From assembly GCA_019009955.1 (NCBI GenBank), contig CM032228.1, forward strand, positions 181,405,001-181,469,000: 64,000 nt of DNA. The letters run 5' to 3'. Positions 12,246 through 24,985 of this stretch are shown in pieces; the first letter of the stretch is position 1, and every line of letters begins with the position of its first letter. The translations under genes were made by a program, and so were the position numbers. Below the pieces are notes generated by a model, which ran no database searches, was not told where the DNA came from, and saw nothing but the letters and a program-made list of their open reading frames with translations. This DNA is from Riptortus pedestris. Taxonomy: Eukaryota; Arthropoda; Insecta; Hemiptera; Alydidae.

Positions 12246-13242
12246 TTTCTAACTTGGACATCAGTGGGATAGATTCCTTTTAAAGTATAGGAAAAAGTCA
12301 TGGTCACTTCTTGAATCTTGACTCTATTTGTGTTTAGAAAATAACTGTATTTTCCGGAACATAGTTCCTAGTAATTAATAGTTGAGTTTTGCTACAATGG
12401 GCTGCTTCATTATGCATAAGAAAATTTTTTTCACAAGGTGAATTTTGAATTCTTAGAAATTGCTTAGAAAAACTTTGCTTTTTATACAAACATGGCCTGA
12501 ACTTAATACATTATAAGATTTTAAGTAATAATTACTATAGAGTATAATGGTATAATATACCTTACTTCTATAAAATGAATGAAGTGGAATATAATGAAAA
12601 TAAATTATAAGTTAAGCTGTTTATTACAGGCATTTATATAATATATATTAGTTCTTTACTTCTTACTGCACTTGATATAGACATTAAGTTTTCAGAGTCA
12701 CCTATATTATCATAATCTAATGAAAATGGCAGTTTTTTGATAGACTATAACGATTTCATTGTATAAGGAATTTGTAGACGCAATACTAGGATGGAGAGTT
12801 AAAGAGAAAATTTTAAAGGGTTTTCAATATCTTGAAACATTGATTAATCCACGATTAATTCTGTTCTATTAATATGTTGATCAATTTATCATATAATATT
12901 TCTATAGTGATCGTTTCGATAATCGTTTAGGGAATCAGTATTACTGCGGTTGGTTCTTAGTTTCCTAATATTTCTTAATAATAGTTTATATTGCTTATGT
13001 TGAGTAGCCGGTAGCTTTCAAGGACCTAAGTCGATACTCTACAGATCTGGTTTTTTTTTTGTTGTAATATTCTGTATGTACAGTCTATATGTTAATGTCA
13101 GAACTATATACCTAAATAAATAACTCAATAACAGTAAACAGAAAGACATATAAAAAGATTATTATTAATTAATGATTAGAAATTTTTAATATACAATAAA
13201 ATATATAATTATTTGTTGTCTTGACTTACATTTATAAAAGAG

Positions 13243-13296
<54 letters not shown>

Positions 13297-14077
13297 GATT
13301 TATTTACTGAACACTTATTATTTAAGAACGATTTTTGAGCCATAAGGTCATAAAATAGAACTATTTCTTCAGATTGTCATTTATTTTATCCCCGACGCGT
13401 TTTGAGTGATAAATATAAATATAAATTTAGAAAAAAAATATTAATTGTTAATAACATTGATTAACCTTAACATTATTTAAATAATTGAAAATTGTTTTGT
13501 TCTACTCACAGCCTTCACTAAAAGTTAAACTTAATTCTTATATTATACATATGAAATATATTATATAATACAGTCGTCTTTAATGCTGAAATTGGCAAAT
13601 ATCTTTTTAAATCAATTGAGCGTGGCAACTATAATTAACTAACATATCTGCAACCGGCACTTCCACTCTTTTAATTTAAGCTTAGTCCAAATTATATCAA
13701 GTTTACTTTATTTGACATTGAATCAACTCTACCAAATCCAATATTAGATTTTTTATTAAATATTTTTTTTTAAAGCCTGTAGCGTGAGTTACAATATTTT
13801 ATGATAAATATTTTTTAAATATCTTAATTCTTGTTTCTTATTTATGGCCTCCTTATTTTATGCTATGTACATATTTTCGTTTATTTTTATTTTAAATGTG
13901 TTCTTTTCTCTATCCAAACTTTGCACATTTTCAAAATTAAAGATAGGTTTGTTTTGCACTGCATGTACAGACAAGACAGTTTGGCATTGGTTTTTGTTAT
14001 CTGCACTTTTCAAATTCTGGGCTATGCGTTTTTTTTAATAATTGCTCCGATTCCCCGATATAAGCTACACAAAGGCA
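12246..14077. other. AT-rich unassigned DNA with a (TA)n tract
   Basis: A (TA)n microsatellite (13246-13292) lies in sequence that is not HINE-like. The plus-strand ORF 13831-14130 (99 codons) is hydrophobic and phenylalanine-rich, as expected for T-rich DNA by chance, and shows no domain I can name. Confidence 0.4.
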
Positions 14078-14503
14078 AAATGAAAACATTATATGAACAA
14101 CTTAATAAACTAGACGCCAATAGACAGTAGGAGACCATCAACAGATTCAATAAGAACATTGTCCGACGCCTCAAATAAAATCATATTTGAAATAGTCCTT
14201 TGGCATGCTGGCTGGGGTCTTGGCTTTGAGTTGCCAAATTTACGGGTCCCATGTCTCGGCCTTTCTCTGTCTGACAAATGGATTTTTGTCGGTGTGCTGT
14301 AATGTGATGGTCGAATTTCGACCTTCTTTAAGTCTTTGATTTCTTCCGGTTTAACTTGTATTTATTTTGCTTTTTTTTAACCATTGATTTTATTTGAGGC
14401 GTCGGCCAATGGTTCTCTGTTCTTATTGAATGTGTTGATTATCTGTTACTCTCTATTGGCGACTTGTTTATTAATTTCTTAATACATTATCTTTTCACTC
14501 GTA
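14078..14503. repeat. Large imperfect inverted repeat (foldback)
   Basis: The left arm (about 14078-14182) and right arm (about 14385-14503) are inverted copies: left attcaataagaacattg and gacgcctcaaataaaatca against right tgattttatttgaggcgtc and gttcttattgaat. About 200 bp separates them. It could be a foldback/MITE-type element or two head-to-head fragments of one repeat. No flanking TSD was resolved. Confidence 0.6.
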
Positions 14504-15730
14504 TGTTTACATGTTGTTACATGTATGTTTACATACATAATGTTTTCATTCGATCTTCAATGTCAAAGGCAAATGGGGCAGTTTATAAATGATCTCTTAG
14601 TATGTCCATTTGTTTGTCTTACGCTAATGAATGAATCGTATATTCGATGATGGATATTTCATTGCAACTGACTATGGATTCTATGCTGCCTTGTTTGAAT
14701 TATACCTGATTTTTATGAAGTCTTATATGCTCTACAAGGGTAGTGTGAAATCGTTCTAGTATAGAATGTGATCCTGGGACTTGAGTTGATACAAATGTGT
14801 TACAATTTTGAGTGCCTTATTTTAAAATATATTTTAAATCGGAATTATAAAATCCTAGTCCATCGTTCATAGTAAATTGCGTCTGAATGCCGTGATATGA
14901 AAAGGAAATTAAATTAACGTGTTGGCAATATCAATGCCTCGTGCTGACTTTAAAGGGTGCGCTTGATCATATCTAGAGCAGGTTTCGATGAGTGTCGACA
15001 TATTTCTTTTGCCTAATGTGATCTATATGAATTATCTCAGATAGTTTCGTAGGTGTTGGTGTGATGTTAAATTCTGATTTTAAAGGCGACCTTTTTTAAT
15101 CGTTTGCCAGATTTCACTCCTGTTTATGTATGCCTGTACTGATTTCCATTATTTGGACTATAATAAAGTCTGCCAATTCGATGGTTCGTCACGTCAGTCC
15201 TCTGCAGTTACTTTCCCCAATATAGTATTCTTTGATACCTTCCTGTATGTACCTTCCTGTATGTTTCTTTGATACCTTACCGCATGAAATTGATTTCGGA
15301 GTTTAATTAAATTAATGTTCGTCTGTTTGAGAGATTCGTTGGGAGAAGTCTTCTGACTCCATCGTGTTGAGTTATTCTATGACATACTTGTTCTCTATGG
15401 TTCTCCCTTTTGTGTTGTCTAGGGTTTGGTGCATGAATGGTGTTCTTTGACTTATGAGCTTTGGAAATGTATTATTGATCGCCCTATTGACATAGGGGTG
15501 GTTTTATGTAGTAGAAGCATGTCCTTGAGAGTTACAAGCTACGGTTAACCTGATGTGCTTTGTTTGCAGGTGTTTCGTTCGCTTACCACTGTCCGCTTGG
15601 AAACTAGCTCTCTCTAGCAGGGACTATAACTTTATTTATGAGGATTCTTGGCCAATACGAATTTGATTTTTGAATAGTCGTTTGTTAATATAAAGGCTCT
15701 TGAAATTCTTTTAAACGCACCCTGAACGCT
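14504..15730. other. Unassigned DNA upstream of the Jockey insertion
   Basis: Moderately T-rich, with no ORF above background. A short tandem duplication (ataccttcctgtatgt) lies at about 15235-15265. No coding similarity was recognised on either strand. Confidence 0.35.
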
Positions 15731-16032
15731 AACGTTTTACTCAAAACATTCTGCATCCAGCTCTTGAAGAGGAAGCATCTAAGCAACCGTCGTTTTCCTG
15801 GGCAGTTGCACTTGGTGCATTGAGCCCCTGCTGGACTTCAGTCTCTGGAAAAGAAGAGAGTAGCTTAATTCTTCTGCCCTGATCAACTACCCTAGCCGTG
15901 TCCTCCGGAGGACCAAGGGAATTGGTTATTGGTTGGGAGACAAACCGGGCCCTTAAGGCCAACCTGTCAAGACAGGTAAGGACTCACAGTCCCCCCCCCT
16001 CTGAACACTCTCTCCCTCCCCCGTCTACCGTC

Positions 16033-16763
16033 ATGTCTTCGGACGGCCCTTCTCAGGACCATCCTACGTCCCAGACATCGGTCGACCATTTACCCCCTTC
16101 TTCTACCCTCACAGCCCATCATACTAACAACACTGAGACCATTGTTAGCCGTGGGAACAGGGGCAAGACGTCCAACCCGGCGGTAAGGAAAGGAAAAACA
16201 GAGGCCATAATAGATAGGTTAATTCAAATCAGAAATAAAGATAACATACCCGACGGCCCGGTTAGTGCCCCGCCCACTGGCCAGTGTCTCCCCCCTCCAC
16301 CTGCCTTTTTTTTTTTTTTTTCCTAATCACAGCTTTATTTACAGAAAACTTATTCTAAGACTAAAACTAATAGAAAAGGAGGAGATGCTTCGAAGCACCT
16401 TATTTGAGCCGAGAGACTCCTTGCTCTATATTATAAATATATTTTAAGGAGAGGAGGTGCAAGGTCCCCTGTCCTACCTACATCCCAGCTCCTCCCCTCA
16501 CCCACAACCCCTGGACTGCTCGACAATCCCACCCTCCTCCCACATCCCAACCACAACAACCCCCCCCCCAAACCCATCACCTCCCCCCTCCCCCCTCTGC
16601 TTACACCCAACCCTCGGCCCAGGCTCAGGCATACCAAGTACCACCCGTACAATATAATACAGCCATGCCTCCCTGGGTCGACAGGATAGAGAGAATGCTG
16701 GACAACCTACTTGGCACCGTAAGCTCACTCCTAGAAATCATCAAGGCAAACATGACCAAATAA
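16033..16763 (+). pseudogene. Jockey ORF1 (gag-like), disrupted
   Basis: An open frame from ATG 16033 (MSSDGPSQDHPTS) runs to about 16320 and is rich in Ser, Pro and Thr. It then enters a poly(T) run (about 16306-16322) and about 120 bp of AT-rich sequence with stops in all useful frames (about 16323-16442). A different frame resumes at about 16443 (FKERRCK), continues Pro/Gln-rich and ends with MPPWVDRIERMLDNLLG and a stop TAA at 16761-16763. Zinc knuckles expected in Jockey ORF1 proteins are not visible, so a large part is lost; the poly(T) plus AT-rich segment may be a short reverse-oriented retroposed insertion. The terminal stop overlaps the ORF2 start. Confidence 0.65.
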
Positions 16764-19406
16764 TGGTTAGGCCCTACTCCCTGCTGAATTTCAACGTAAA
16801 CTCAGCCACTCTCCGTAAATCCGAGCTTGAAGCTCTTCTTAGCGAATATGACCCCACAATAGCGGTACTTAGCGACACCCGCTTAACCTCCCCGATGTCA
16901 TTTACGTTGGCTGGCTACCATACCTTCCGGAGCGACAGGAACGACAAGGATCTCAATGCGGATGGGGTGGCCATACTAATAAGGTATGGCACCCCGTATA
17001 AACTGGAGCAGCCAATAGTTGCTTCAGTGCCCAATGTGATACATGTCCTCACGGTCAAGGTACTGTTAGCCAACCACACGTACACAATCACCGGCCTGTA
17101 TAGACGGCCTAGAGCCAAATGCGAGCACTTCAATAACCTGATCGGCCTAGCAATGACCGATAGAAATCACATAGTCGTTGGAGATCTGAACGCCAGACAT
17201 ACCTCCTGGAACAACTGTTCAGACAACGCCCCCGGCATAACGATAACGAAGTCAGCCTTCACCGTTGTGCATCCTAACGCCCACACCTTTAGAGACTACG
17301 CGAATATGTCCACTGTGGACCTCTTTCTTACCCGTATCCCACACATAGTGACAAAGTGCATAGCCCTTAACTTTGTCTCTAGTGATCACCGACCAGTACT
17401 CTATGTGCTGCGAGGTCGCCCTCCCAAGCCCACAACCACCACCTACTCGTTTCATAATGGAGACTGGAAATTATACAAGTCCCTTATGTACGAAACCACG
17501 CCGGCGTTCACGACTATCAGTGACACCCAAACCCTGGAGAATAAAATGGAGGAGTTTACGGAGCTAATTCTCAAGGCAGCGGACAAAGCCATCCCCAAGT
17601 TTGGGGGGATACCACCAGGGCTCAAAACCCCCCCTCCTCACAAACTAGCAATCATACAGCAGAGGAATAACCTCAAAAATTCCTGGTACCGGACTAAGAA
17701 CCCGTCACTCCGTCCCGCCATCAACTCCCTCACCACACAAATCCGTTCCCTCATGAGACAGTGGAAGACGGCGCAATGGCACGAAACCCTCCGACAAACG
17801 CACGGAGACTTTCGCAAATTTTGGAAGCTGGTTAAGACCAAGGTCACCAAAAGGAGATCTGTTCTCATCCAGGCTGACAAAACTGTGATGAGTCCCAAAA
17901 ACCAGGCTGATGTGTTGGCGTCTCATATAGCCGCAACAGATCAGACCAGGTTGCGTAAAACCGTCGAGACGCCCCGGGTGGAGGATGAAGGAAACTTCAT
18001 GTTCTCCTCCCCGAGGCAGCTCACTGCCATCCTGCGCAGCACCAAAGGGGGTAAATCCCCTGGTGTGGACAGGGTGCAGTACGTGCTGCTGCGTCAGCTT
18101 CCACGCCGCTCTCTATCCTATCTCAAACATCTCCTCAATTCCTGTCTCCGCCTCCGACGTTTCCCCTCCATGTGGAAGCACGCCATAATCGTGCCTCTCC
18201 GCAAACCCAATAAGTCCGGTACCGATCCCGACCACTACCGACCCATAAGCCTTCTCCCTCATATATCCAAAATACTGGAACGTATCATCCTCCAGTATTT
18301 TGTGGATTTCAGCGAGAAGGCATCCCTCATCCCAAACGAGCAGTCTGGTTTCCGGCCCCAGCATTGTTCCCTTCACCCCCTTGCCCGAATCCACACCAAT
18401 ACATGCTCCAACATCCGCAGAAACGTCGTCACGGCCATGATTTCTATTGACTGCACTCAGGCTTTTGATTCCGTTGACCACGCTCAGCTCCTAAACACCC
18501 TCAGTAAGCATGGCTGCCCCAGCCAACTCCTCGCCATGCTACGCTCCTTCCTACACGGCCGAACCTTCCAAGTGAGGGTCGTCTTCCTACCCTCTCCGAG
18601 TGGGAGTGCCTCAGGGCTCTCCCCTCTCTCCTTCCTTGTTCACAGCGTACACCGCCCAGGTGGTCAGTCAACGGTTTCACAACACTGAGGTAGTAGCATA
18701 CGCAGATGACGTGGCGATAGTTAGCACCTCCCTAAATCCTACCCTCGCCCTCCGTTTGGCAGAAATAGCCTGTCAAAAGGTTTCCGATGATCTGAAGAAG
18801 ATCAACATTCGCGTGAATCCCAGGAAGACAGATGCCCTGGTTTTCACGTACCACAAACAAAACACCACCATCCCTGAATCCTTCCAACTCGATAACGAAA
18901 CCCTCCCCATTTCCCGCTCCATCTGCTACCTAGGCGTCCACCTAGATAGATACCTCTCCTTCTCCACCCACATCCACAACACCATCAAGTCCGTTAAACA
19001 TAAATACCGATCCCTCAATTACCTCCTCACCTCTCCCGTCCTCAGCCTCCGCCTTAAACTTCTGATATTGAAAGGCGTGATCCAACCTGCACTCCTATAT
19101 GGTTCCCCTGCCCTAAGATACCTTACCAAAACCTCCCTATCCGACCTCCAATCCTTCCAGAACGGACTCGTCCGTAAGATTGTCCGGCAAGCCTCCCTCC
19201 AACGAGCCCCCAACCGGATAATCCATCCCACCCTAGACCTAGAACCAATTTCCCAAACCATCTCCCGCCGACATATAAAATTTTATGACTCCCTCCAATA
19301 TATGGACAATCCCCATTATTCTTCCCTCCAACCCCCTCCTCAGCCGGTACGTTGGCGGAAGGTGGTCGAAGACTTCGAGCCCCTAGTCGACGTTACCGAC
19401 TGTTGA
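16763..19406 (+). pseudogene. Jockey ORF2: endonuclease-reverse transcriptase, one frameshift
   Basis: Starts at ATG 16763, which shares its A with the ORF1 stop (TAATG). N-terminal endonuclease: LNFNVNSATLRKSELEALL, then GDLNARHTSWNN (about residue 139) and SDHRPVLYVL (about residue 207). The usual catalytic Glu of the ET.L motif reads Asp (LSDTRLTSP). Reverse transcriptase: KSPGVDRVQYVLLRQLP, DHYRPISLLPHISKILER, ISIDCTQAFDSVDH, then the frame changes at about 18575-18600 and continues as GVPQGSPLSPSLF, YADDVAIVST (catalytic Asp pair) and YLGVHLDRYLSFSTHI up to the stop at 19406. The total is about 880 codons, near the normal size for the family. Only the frameshift, and possibly the Asp, prevent function; an assembly indel is an alternative. 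Confidence 0.88.
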
Positions 19407-19950
19407 ATCCTTACGACACTGCTCGGGCACGGGGCACTAATTCACAACCATCATATGGCCGTCTAGTTTAGTTTAGGATAGCTTAGGATATTTAGTTTTA
19501 TTTTAGCTTTATTTTATTTTATTTTATTATTTAGGATTAGCTAGTTTAGTATAGTTTAGATTTTAATTACGGCGTCTTCCTTGCTTCCTCCGCTTACAGC
19601 GACCGCGCTTTGGGCCTGTGTCCGGCATGCGGTGGTCTTAGAGTTAAGTTAGGTTATTCTTTTATCTTTAAGTCTTTCTTCTTTTCTTTCTCACCTCCTC
19701 TCCTACTATCCCTATCCTCTCTTTCGTTTTCTCCTATCCTCACCACCCACCCCGTACCGCCAGATTCCGGGTCACCCACAATCCTTAGTTCTATTTACCC
19801 CCTCAACAACTTACAACCCCAACTTATAATAGAACTCGAGTGTTCAGTAGAAGGGGAACTGTCGGGACGACCACGGCAGGTCACTCTGTCTCTCAACCAT
19901 CAACTAATTCCCTTTCTGGATCTCGGGTAAAAAAAACAAAAAAAAAAAAA
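19407..19950 (+). other. Jockey 3' UTR and poly(A) tail
   Basis: About 520 bp after the ORF2 stop, including a ttttattttattttatt-type stretch (about 19500-19530) and a C/T-rich segment, ending in an A-rich tail at 19929-19950. The ORF 19610-19930 here is not considered real. Confidence 0.65.
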
Positions 19951-19958
19951 CGTTTTAC

Positions 19959-22884
19959 AGTAAGCCACAAATATGGGACTTTGAAATCAGCTTCTTTGCA
20001 TGTCAAGGTGAACGATTATTGCAGAATAAGCAGTTCTTGAAGTCTTTCATAAAATTTAAATGGCGATTCAAATGGAGATATAATGTCTGAAACGATATAT
20101 TTCTATGCCAAGGATGTAAGAATCCCTTGTATCCATACACGCATTAGTAAGGGCGTGTTTAAGATCTAGAAAATTAGATATTTCAGAGTTGTAAATGAGT
20201 TCCACTGCAGGGCCTTTCGTTTTAGCGAGATTCGTTTATAGCAGATACTCATTTTTGAAGTTTCACAGTTCTTTGTGATTATAAAATTCATTAAGTAATT
20301 TTTCTGTAACAACTAAAAAGCGTGAAGTAATTCTGGCACTGGCATGACATTCTGGGACCATGTCTAAATATTTCTTTTTTAAAGACATTGTAGAAAATGT
20401 GTGCAGAACATCTTAACTTAGGATAATATAAGAACAAAAAAACGCTTAGGTACTACACAAATATACTTATACTTAAAGAAATGGAGTGTTAAAAATAATA
20501 TTAAAATAATTTAATTAAAACGACTTTCCTTAAAATTAATAGAAAAATTATTGAATTTGTCTTAATGATGACTTATTAAATATAATATACTGCCAGTATC
20601 AATATTCTTTTTAAAATTGAACTCTACAATGACAACAAAATTCTTTCGATTACCTGAAAATTATTTTGAAAAATTCACAATACAAAAAAAATATCCTTAC
20701 AAAAAGTAAAGCAGTTTCATTGATATTTGGTGTTCCTTCAAGCTGCTGCTCCTGTCTAGATTGTGAGTATTCGGGTAATAAATTGTTGATGGAAAACTGA
20801 TTCCATTTTCCTAGGACGACCTGGCCTACCTGATGTGCCGATTATATCAATGATGTAGACGCCCCGTAATTAAAAAAGATATATTTCTTTAAACACACAA
20901 TTGGACTTAGTTCTAAAACAGTAGTCGGAACGGAGTCTGGAGTAAGACTGACTATAGAGAGTAAACATGTTCCTAGAGTGACGAAGGAAGGAGTGGGAGG
21001 AGCATATCTGGCTTGACAGCTAGGGCATATATAATCATTACCATACATACAACTTCTTTATACACACATAGTGTGTGACTAGAACCCAGCCTTGCTCAGA
21101 AATCTCAAGTGGCTGAATACTGACATTTTTTTTTTTTTATGTCGCTATCCGTTAAATTTTAATATTTCGCGACTTCGTATTTATATATTGCTAATTTAAG
21201 GGTGTGGTAACTGTGGCGAACTTGAATTTTTCAGAGCCTTGAAGAATGAATGAAAATTAGTTCCTAATCAATACCTCTTCACTGTACAAAACACCGTTGA
21301 CTGTACAAATCATAATCATGGATAGCATTCATCATTATTAGGTGCCATAGGTACTCGTCTCGGCTGAGAAATATTTAAACTGAATAACGAAAGTGAATTT
21401 TATTCATTGCAAAGGGCAACCTATTGGGGTCCCCATTATTTACTTTTATGAACTACCTTTACCTATTCGTAACTATGAAGAATCGATGCAGTATTTTTGA
21501 GTTATGCATAATAAAAGTTAAGCGGTTTCTAACTTCCACTACTACTAAAGTAAAGCAGAAAAGATAATTAATATCAGAAATAACTGGGATACACTTCCCC
21601 AGAACTTTCACTCCCTTCTAGCGGTCATCATTATAAATTATTCATTTAGGACAATTAAAAGAATCCCTGTTTCAAAGGACAACAAAAAATTACTAAACAT
21701 TTAAACAATAAATGACATGTAAGCATAAATCAAATTTTTGTCAGCTGCATGAGATATTTTTTATATCTGAATTAAAAGTTTTAGAATGCGCTGATTTCAG
21801 AAGTAAAGTCCATTTGTTTCTATCACATAAGGGTTTTTTGAAAACTCAAACCCAAAAAAAATGTAAAGGCACTTGTTTATTCAAAATTATCAAACATAAT
21901 ATTTTTTTTACAACCAATGAAACATTATTATGAGACCTATGGTAACAATATTATACTTATTCATGTTTTTTATGAAACTTTTTTTTTTCCTGGATACTTC
22001 GCCGATTCCTTTTCAATTTCCATTTTTAGTTTCCCGGTTAAGCATCCGACAGTAGTCTGTAAGTATTGTGACATCCCATCTTCCTTGGTCGATATGACGG
22101 ACATCCTGGTGAAACCGTTCCCCCTGCTAACTCCTCCACTCAGAAACAGTCCTTAATTAGAGGAAGAGTGGTTTGGTGACAACTAAAAATAAATCAAATA
22201 AGCAAACAGACTGTTGTAATGATTCCTTTACCCACTCCAAAAAAGAACAAGACGTTCTAATTAGATAGATATCTAAAGCCACGAGGAGGAAGGGAATTCT
22301 CGAGTATTGGCTATCATGCAAAATAGTCGAGAATCCAGTTGCATAATCATAGTCTATGTAATTATCGCTTCATTATTTCTATTCTCATGCAATAATGGTT
22401 TCTCTTTCTTTCTTTGGCCGCTATCTATAAGTCCTTGTTGATCATATCAGCGCTACAATATATTGTTCTGAACTATCACTTCTACTCGCCATGTTATCCT
22501 AATCTTTCTCAACATAATAGAGCCATCTTGAACGAAGTTATTATAGTACACTGTTGTGATGCAATGTTTGTTTACAGTTATCAATAATAAGATAATAATT
22601 AATGTTTTTATCCATGTTTCAGTTGTTAAAAAGAGTATAAATTACATCACGTTAGTGCTGCCATATACGTATATCTCGTATGATCTTCAAGAGGCAATTT
22701 TATTTAGAAGGGATCAAATATGGATTTTGTTTATTTTTTTTTGTAGTTGATCTAAACATGTTTTCAATGAAACTACTTTATGCCGTCTTCAATTCCCCAA
22801 TTACTTTTTTCAATGGGCTTATTTTCTCTTTAACATTATATTTAATGTAAAGTAGTTTTCTCTTCCTCCTCGTCTTCGCTCATA
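19959..22884. other. AT-rich unassigned DNA with two dispersed repeats
   Basis: Positions about 20895-21010 share sequence with 10205-10310. Positions about 21325-21415 (catggatagcattcatc, gaaatatttaaactgaat, attcattgcaaag) resemble 63200-63315. No host exon or RNA gene was recognised; the ORFs at 21712-22156 are short and featureless. Confidence 0.4.
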
Positions 22885-23706
22885 AAATAAACCCGTAGGG
22901 GCTGAGTAAACTAAGCAGATTTCCCACCTGCTGGTATAGCACACTAGTGATCTCATATCCCAACATATTCCCATTTCTATGTAAAACATTGAAAACATGA
23001 AAGTTAAAATAACTCGCTTAATATTTGAGTTATGAAAAAATGCATACAACAAAAATTGTAGACCATCAATAGTTAAACAAGATTGTTTCTCTAACATTTT
23101 CCGATCTGATTCATTGTACCAGAGGTATTTTGAATTTTCAAATCCTCCCCCCCCCCCTCTAAACTCCGACTATCCCAAGTCCGATTTCAGTCAATAAGAA
23201 ATCTGATCTTTAGTGTTAACAAAAATAGTGAAATATATATTGTATTGATCAAATAACGATTTTCGAGAAAAGAACGTAAAAAATGAATTGATGGCGTACT
23301 CAGGCAACACATTTGCATGTATCTCGCCTAAAAAAGTAAACAATATTTGATATTTAAGCTAGGATGATTGGGTTCACAATTAAATAGCTAATTATTAATA
23401 TATGAGCAGGAGTGGGTGTTTACTAAAGGCTGAAAACTAAGAAATCCAAATATCTTGTTCATGATAGAGAAAATATCTATATAACAACTTTTATAGATCA
23501 TTAAATTGTTAATAAGATTGCTTCTACACTTTTTCGATTTGACGTATAACAACGGAGAATTTCGAATTTTTGAAATTCCCCCTCCCCCTCCCACTGGTCC
23601 CATTTTTCACCCGTTAACGAACTTGATCTTCATTTTTACATAAAGCGTTTAAATATTGAGTTTGGTAACTATCACACCAAATTTCCGACCACTAGAGCGT
23701 TAACAG

Positions 23707-23764
<58 letters not shown>

Positions 23765-23866
23765 TGGAACAGTCCTCATTTTCGTCATCCCATAGGTGGA
23801 TTGGTGGATATTTGAGGAAATGTTTTCAAAATCGCGTCAACCTCAATAGCTGATTTCCCTGGGGGA
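22885..23866 (+). mobile_element. Older HINE-like element
   Basis: A diverged 5' end at 22885-22924 (cccgtaggggctgagtaaac then aagcagatttcccac), an interior with a C-run block (about 23146-23160), a second related block (about 23465-23710: C-run, gaacttgatcttcatttt, gagcgttaacagac), (TA)n 23712-23758, and a 3' block ending at gctgatttccctggggg. The two C-run blocks imply a compound or fused copy. Confidence 0.65.
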
Positions 23867-24811
23867 GGGGCGGGGGGAGGGAATATAATAAAAACCAAAG
23901 TTGCATAGAAAACTTTCCAGAAAACGAAGAGGAAAAGCCCACAATAAAGGAACGCAATAATACTGAAACTTTTAGAGCCATAATCGAATTACCAAAAAGA
24001 AAATGAATAAACATCACGTTCCCAGTAATGAATGTATTGTAGTAAACGAAGAACTAATAGCTTAGATGACCACCATAAAAAGGGGCCAAGTCAAGGCTAA
24101 CCAAGTTAGAAACCTGCATCACAATGAAAAAGCATAGTTGAAATCTAGGGACAAAAGATCGCAAAGGGTAAGGAAAAATTAATCTAACTCAATAGGAAAG
24201 TAAAAAATCATATTAAGCTGGACCTTAAAAATTATGTGAAGAAAGAGGTCAAAATAACTTGAGGAAGCACAAAATCTTTTTGCCAAGACAAGAGACAGCT
24301 TTTCACAGGCTAAGGTTGGCAATACCCACTTCAATCCATAGCAATCAATTAAAAACTCAGAGAGGCTATCAATTTTATTTTCAAAATTATATAATGACAA
24401 TTTTGTGGGAAGAAGCGAAATATTTAAAGAAGAAACAAAAATCTAATAAGATCCAACTACCTCAGCAAACTAAAATACAGTAAATTATTGTTGAAAGGAA
24501 TAACAAATTATATATAAATACTGGCGGAAGATTAATTTAAAACTAGAAAATGACAGAGTGCCACTAAACTGCGGCAACTAAGGTCGTTTTCCTGTCAAAG
24601 AAGAAGATAGATTAAATATTGATTATTACAACCCCCTCCCGACTTCATGGTTTCGTACGAAGATTTAAAAAAAAACGGATTTTCCCCAAAATAGAAATGT
24701 ACTTATCCCCAAAGCCACAAAGCTTTCTAATGGTTACCTTCTGGCATTTAACCAGGTCCTTGAGAAATCAGAATACATGCTACAACTCAACCTTTTTTTT
24801 TGTTTTTTTTA
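23867..24811. other. A-rich unassigned DNA
   Basis: Starts with a G-rich stretch (about 23860-23880) and is otherwise purine-rich. No gene was recognised; overlapping short ORFs on both strands have no domain. Confidence 0.35.
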
Positions 24812-24918
24812 AGGAAAATCAGCTTTTGAAATTGTACTCATAATGCAATTTTCCAAAAAAAAATTTCCTCAAATTTCCATCGATCCTATCTAGGAGATGA
24901 CAAAAATGTTCAGTTCAA

Positions 24919-24985
<67 letters not shown>

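Larger units (their letters stand above)
15741..19948 (+). mobile_element. Jockey-clade non-LTR retrotransposon
   Basis: A 4.2-kb insertion bounded by a direct repeat: aacgttttac at 15731-15740 and again at 19949-19958, the second copy directly after an A-rich tail (19929-19950). It carries a 5' region, a broken ORF1, an ORF2 with apurinic-type endonuclease and reverse transcriptase (one frameshift), a 3' UTR and the poly(A) tail. The C/T-rich composition of its plus strand contrasts sharply with the AT-rich surroundings. The intact 10-bp TSD suggests the insertion is not ancient. A Jockey assignment rests on the endonuclease/RT motif style and the lack of an RNase H domain. Confidence 0.88.

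Noticed and set aside
13831..14130. 99-codon hydrophobic ORF, possible membrane protein
   Set aside because: T-rich DNA gives Phe/Leu/Ile-rich frames by chance; no motif, no splice context, and the end runs into the inverted repeat.
16431..16728. Gly-rich minus-strand ORFs over the Jockey element
   Set aside because: They are antisense shadows of the Pro-rich ORF1 tail.
22030..22160. Possible coding fragment (plus ORF 21917-22156, or the antisense strand)
   Set aside because: Short stretches look protein-like on both strands but no family could be named with confidence.
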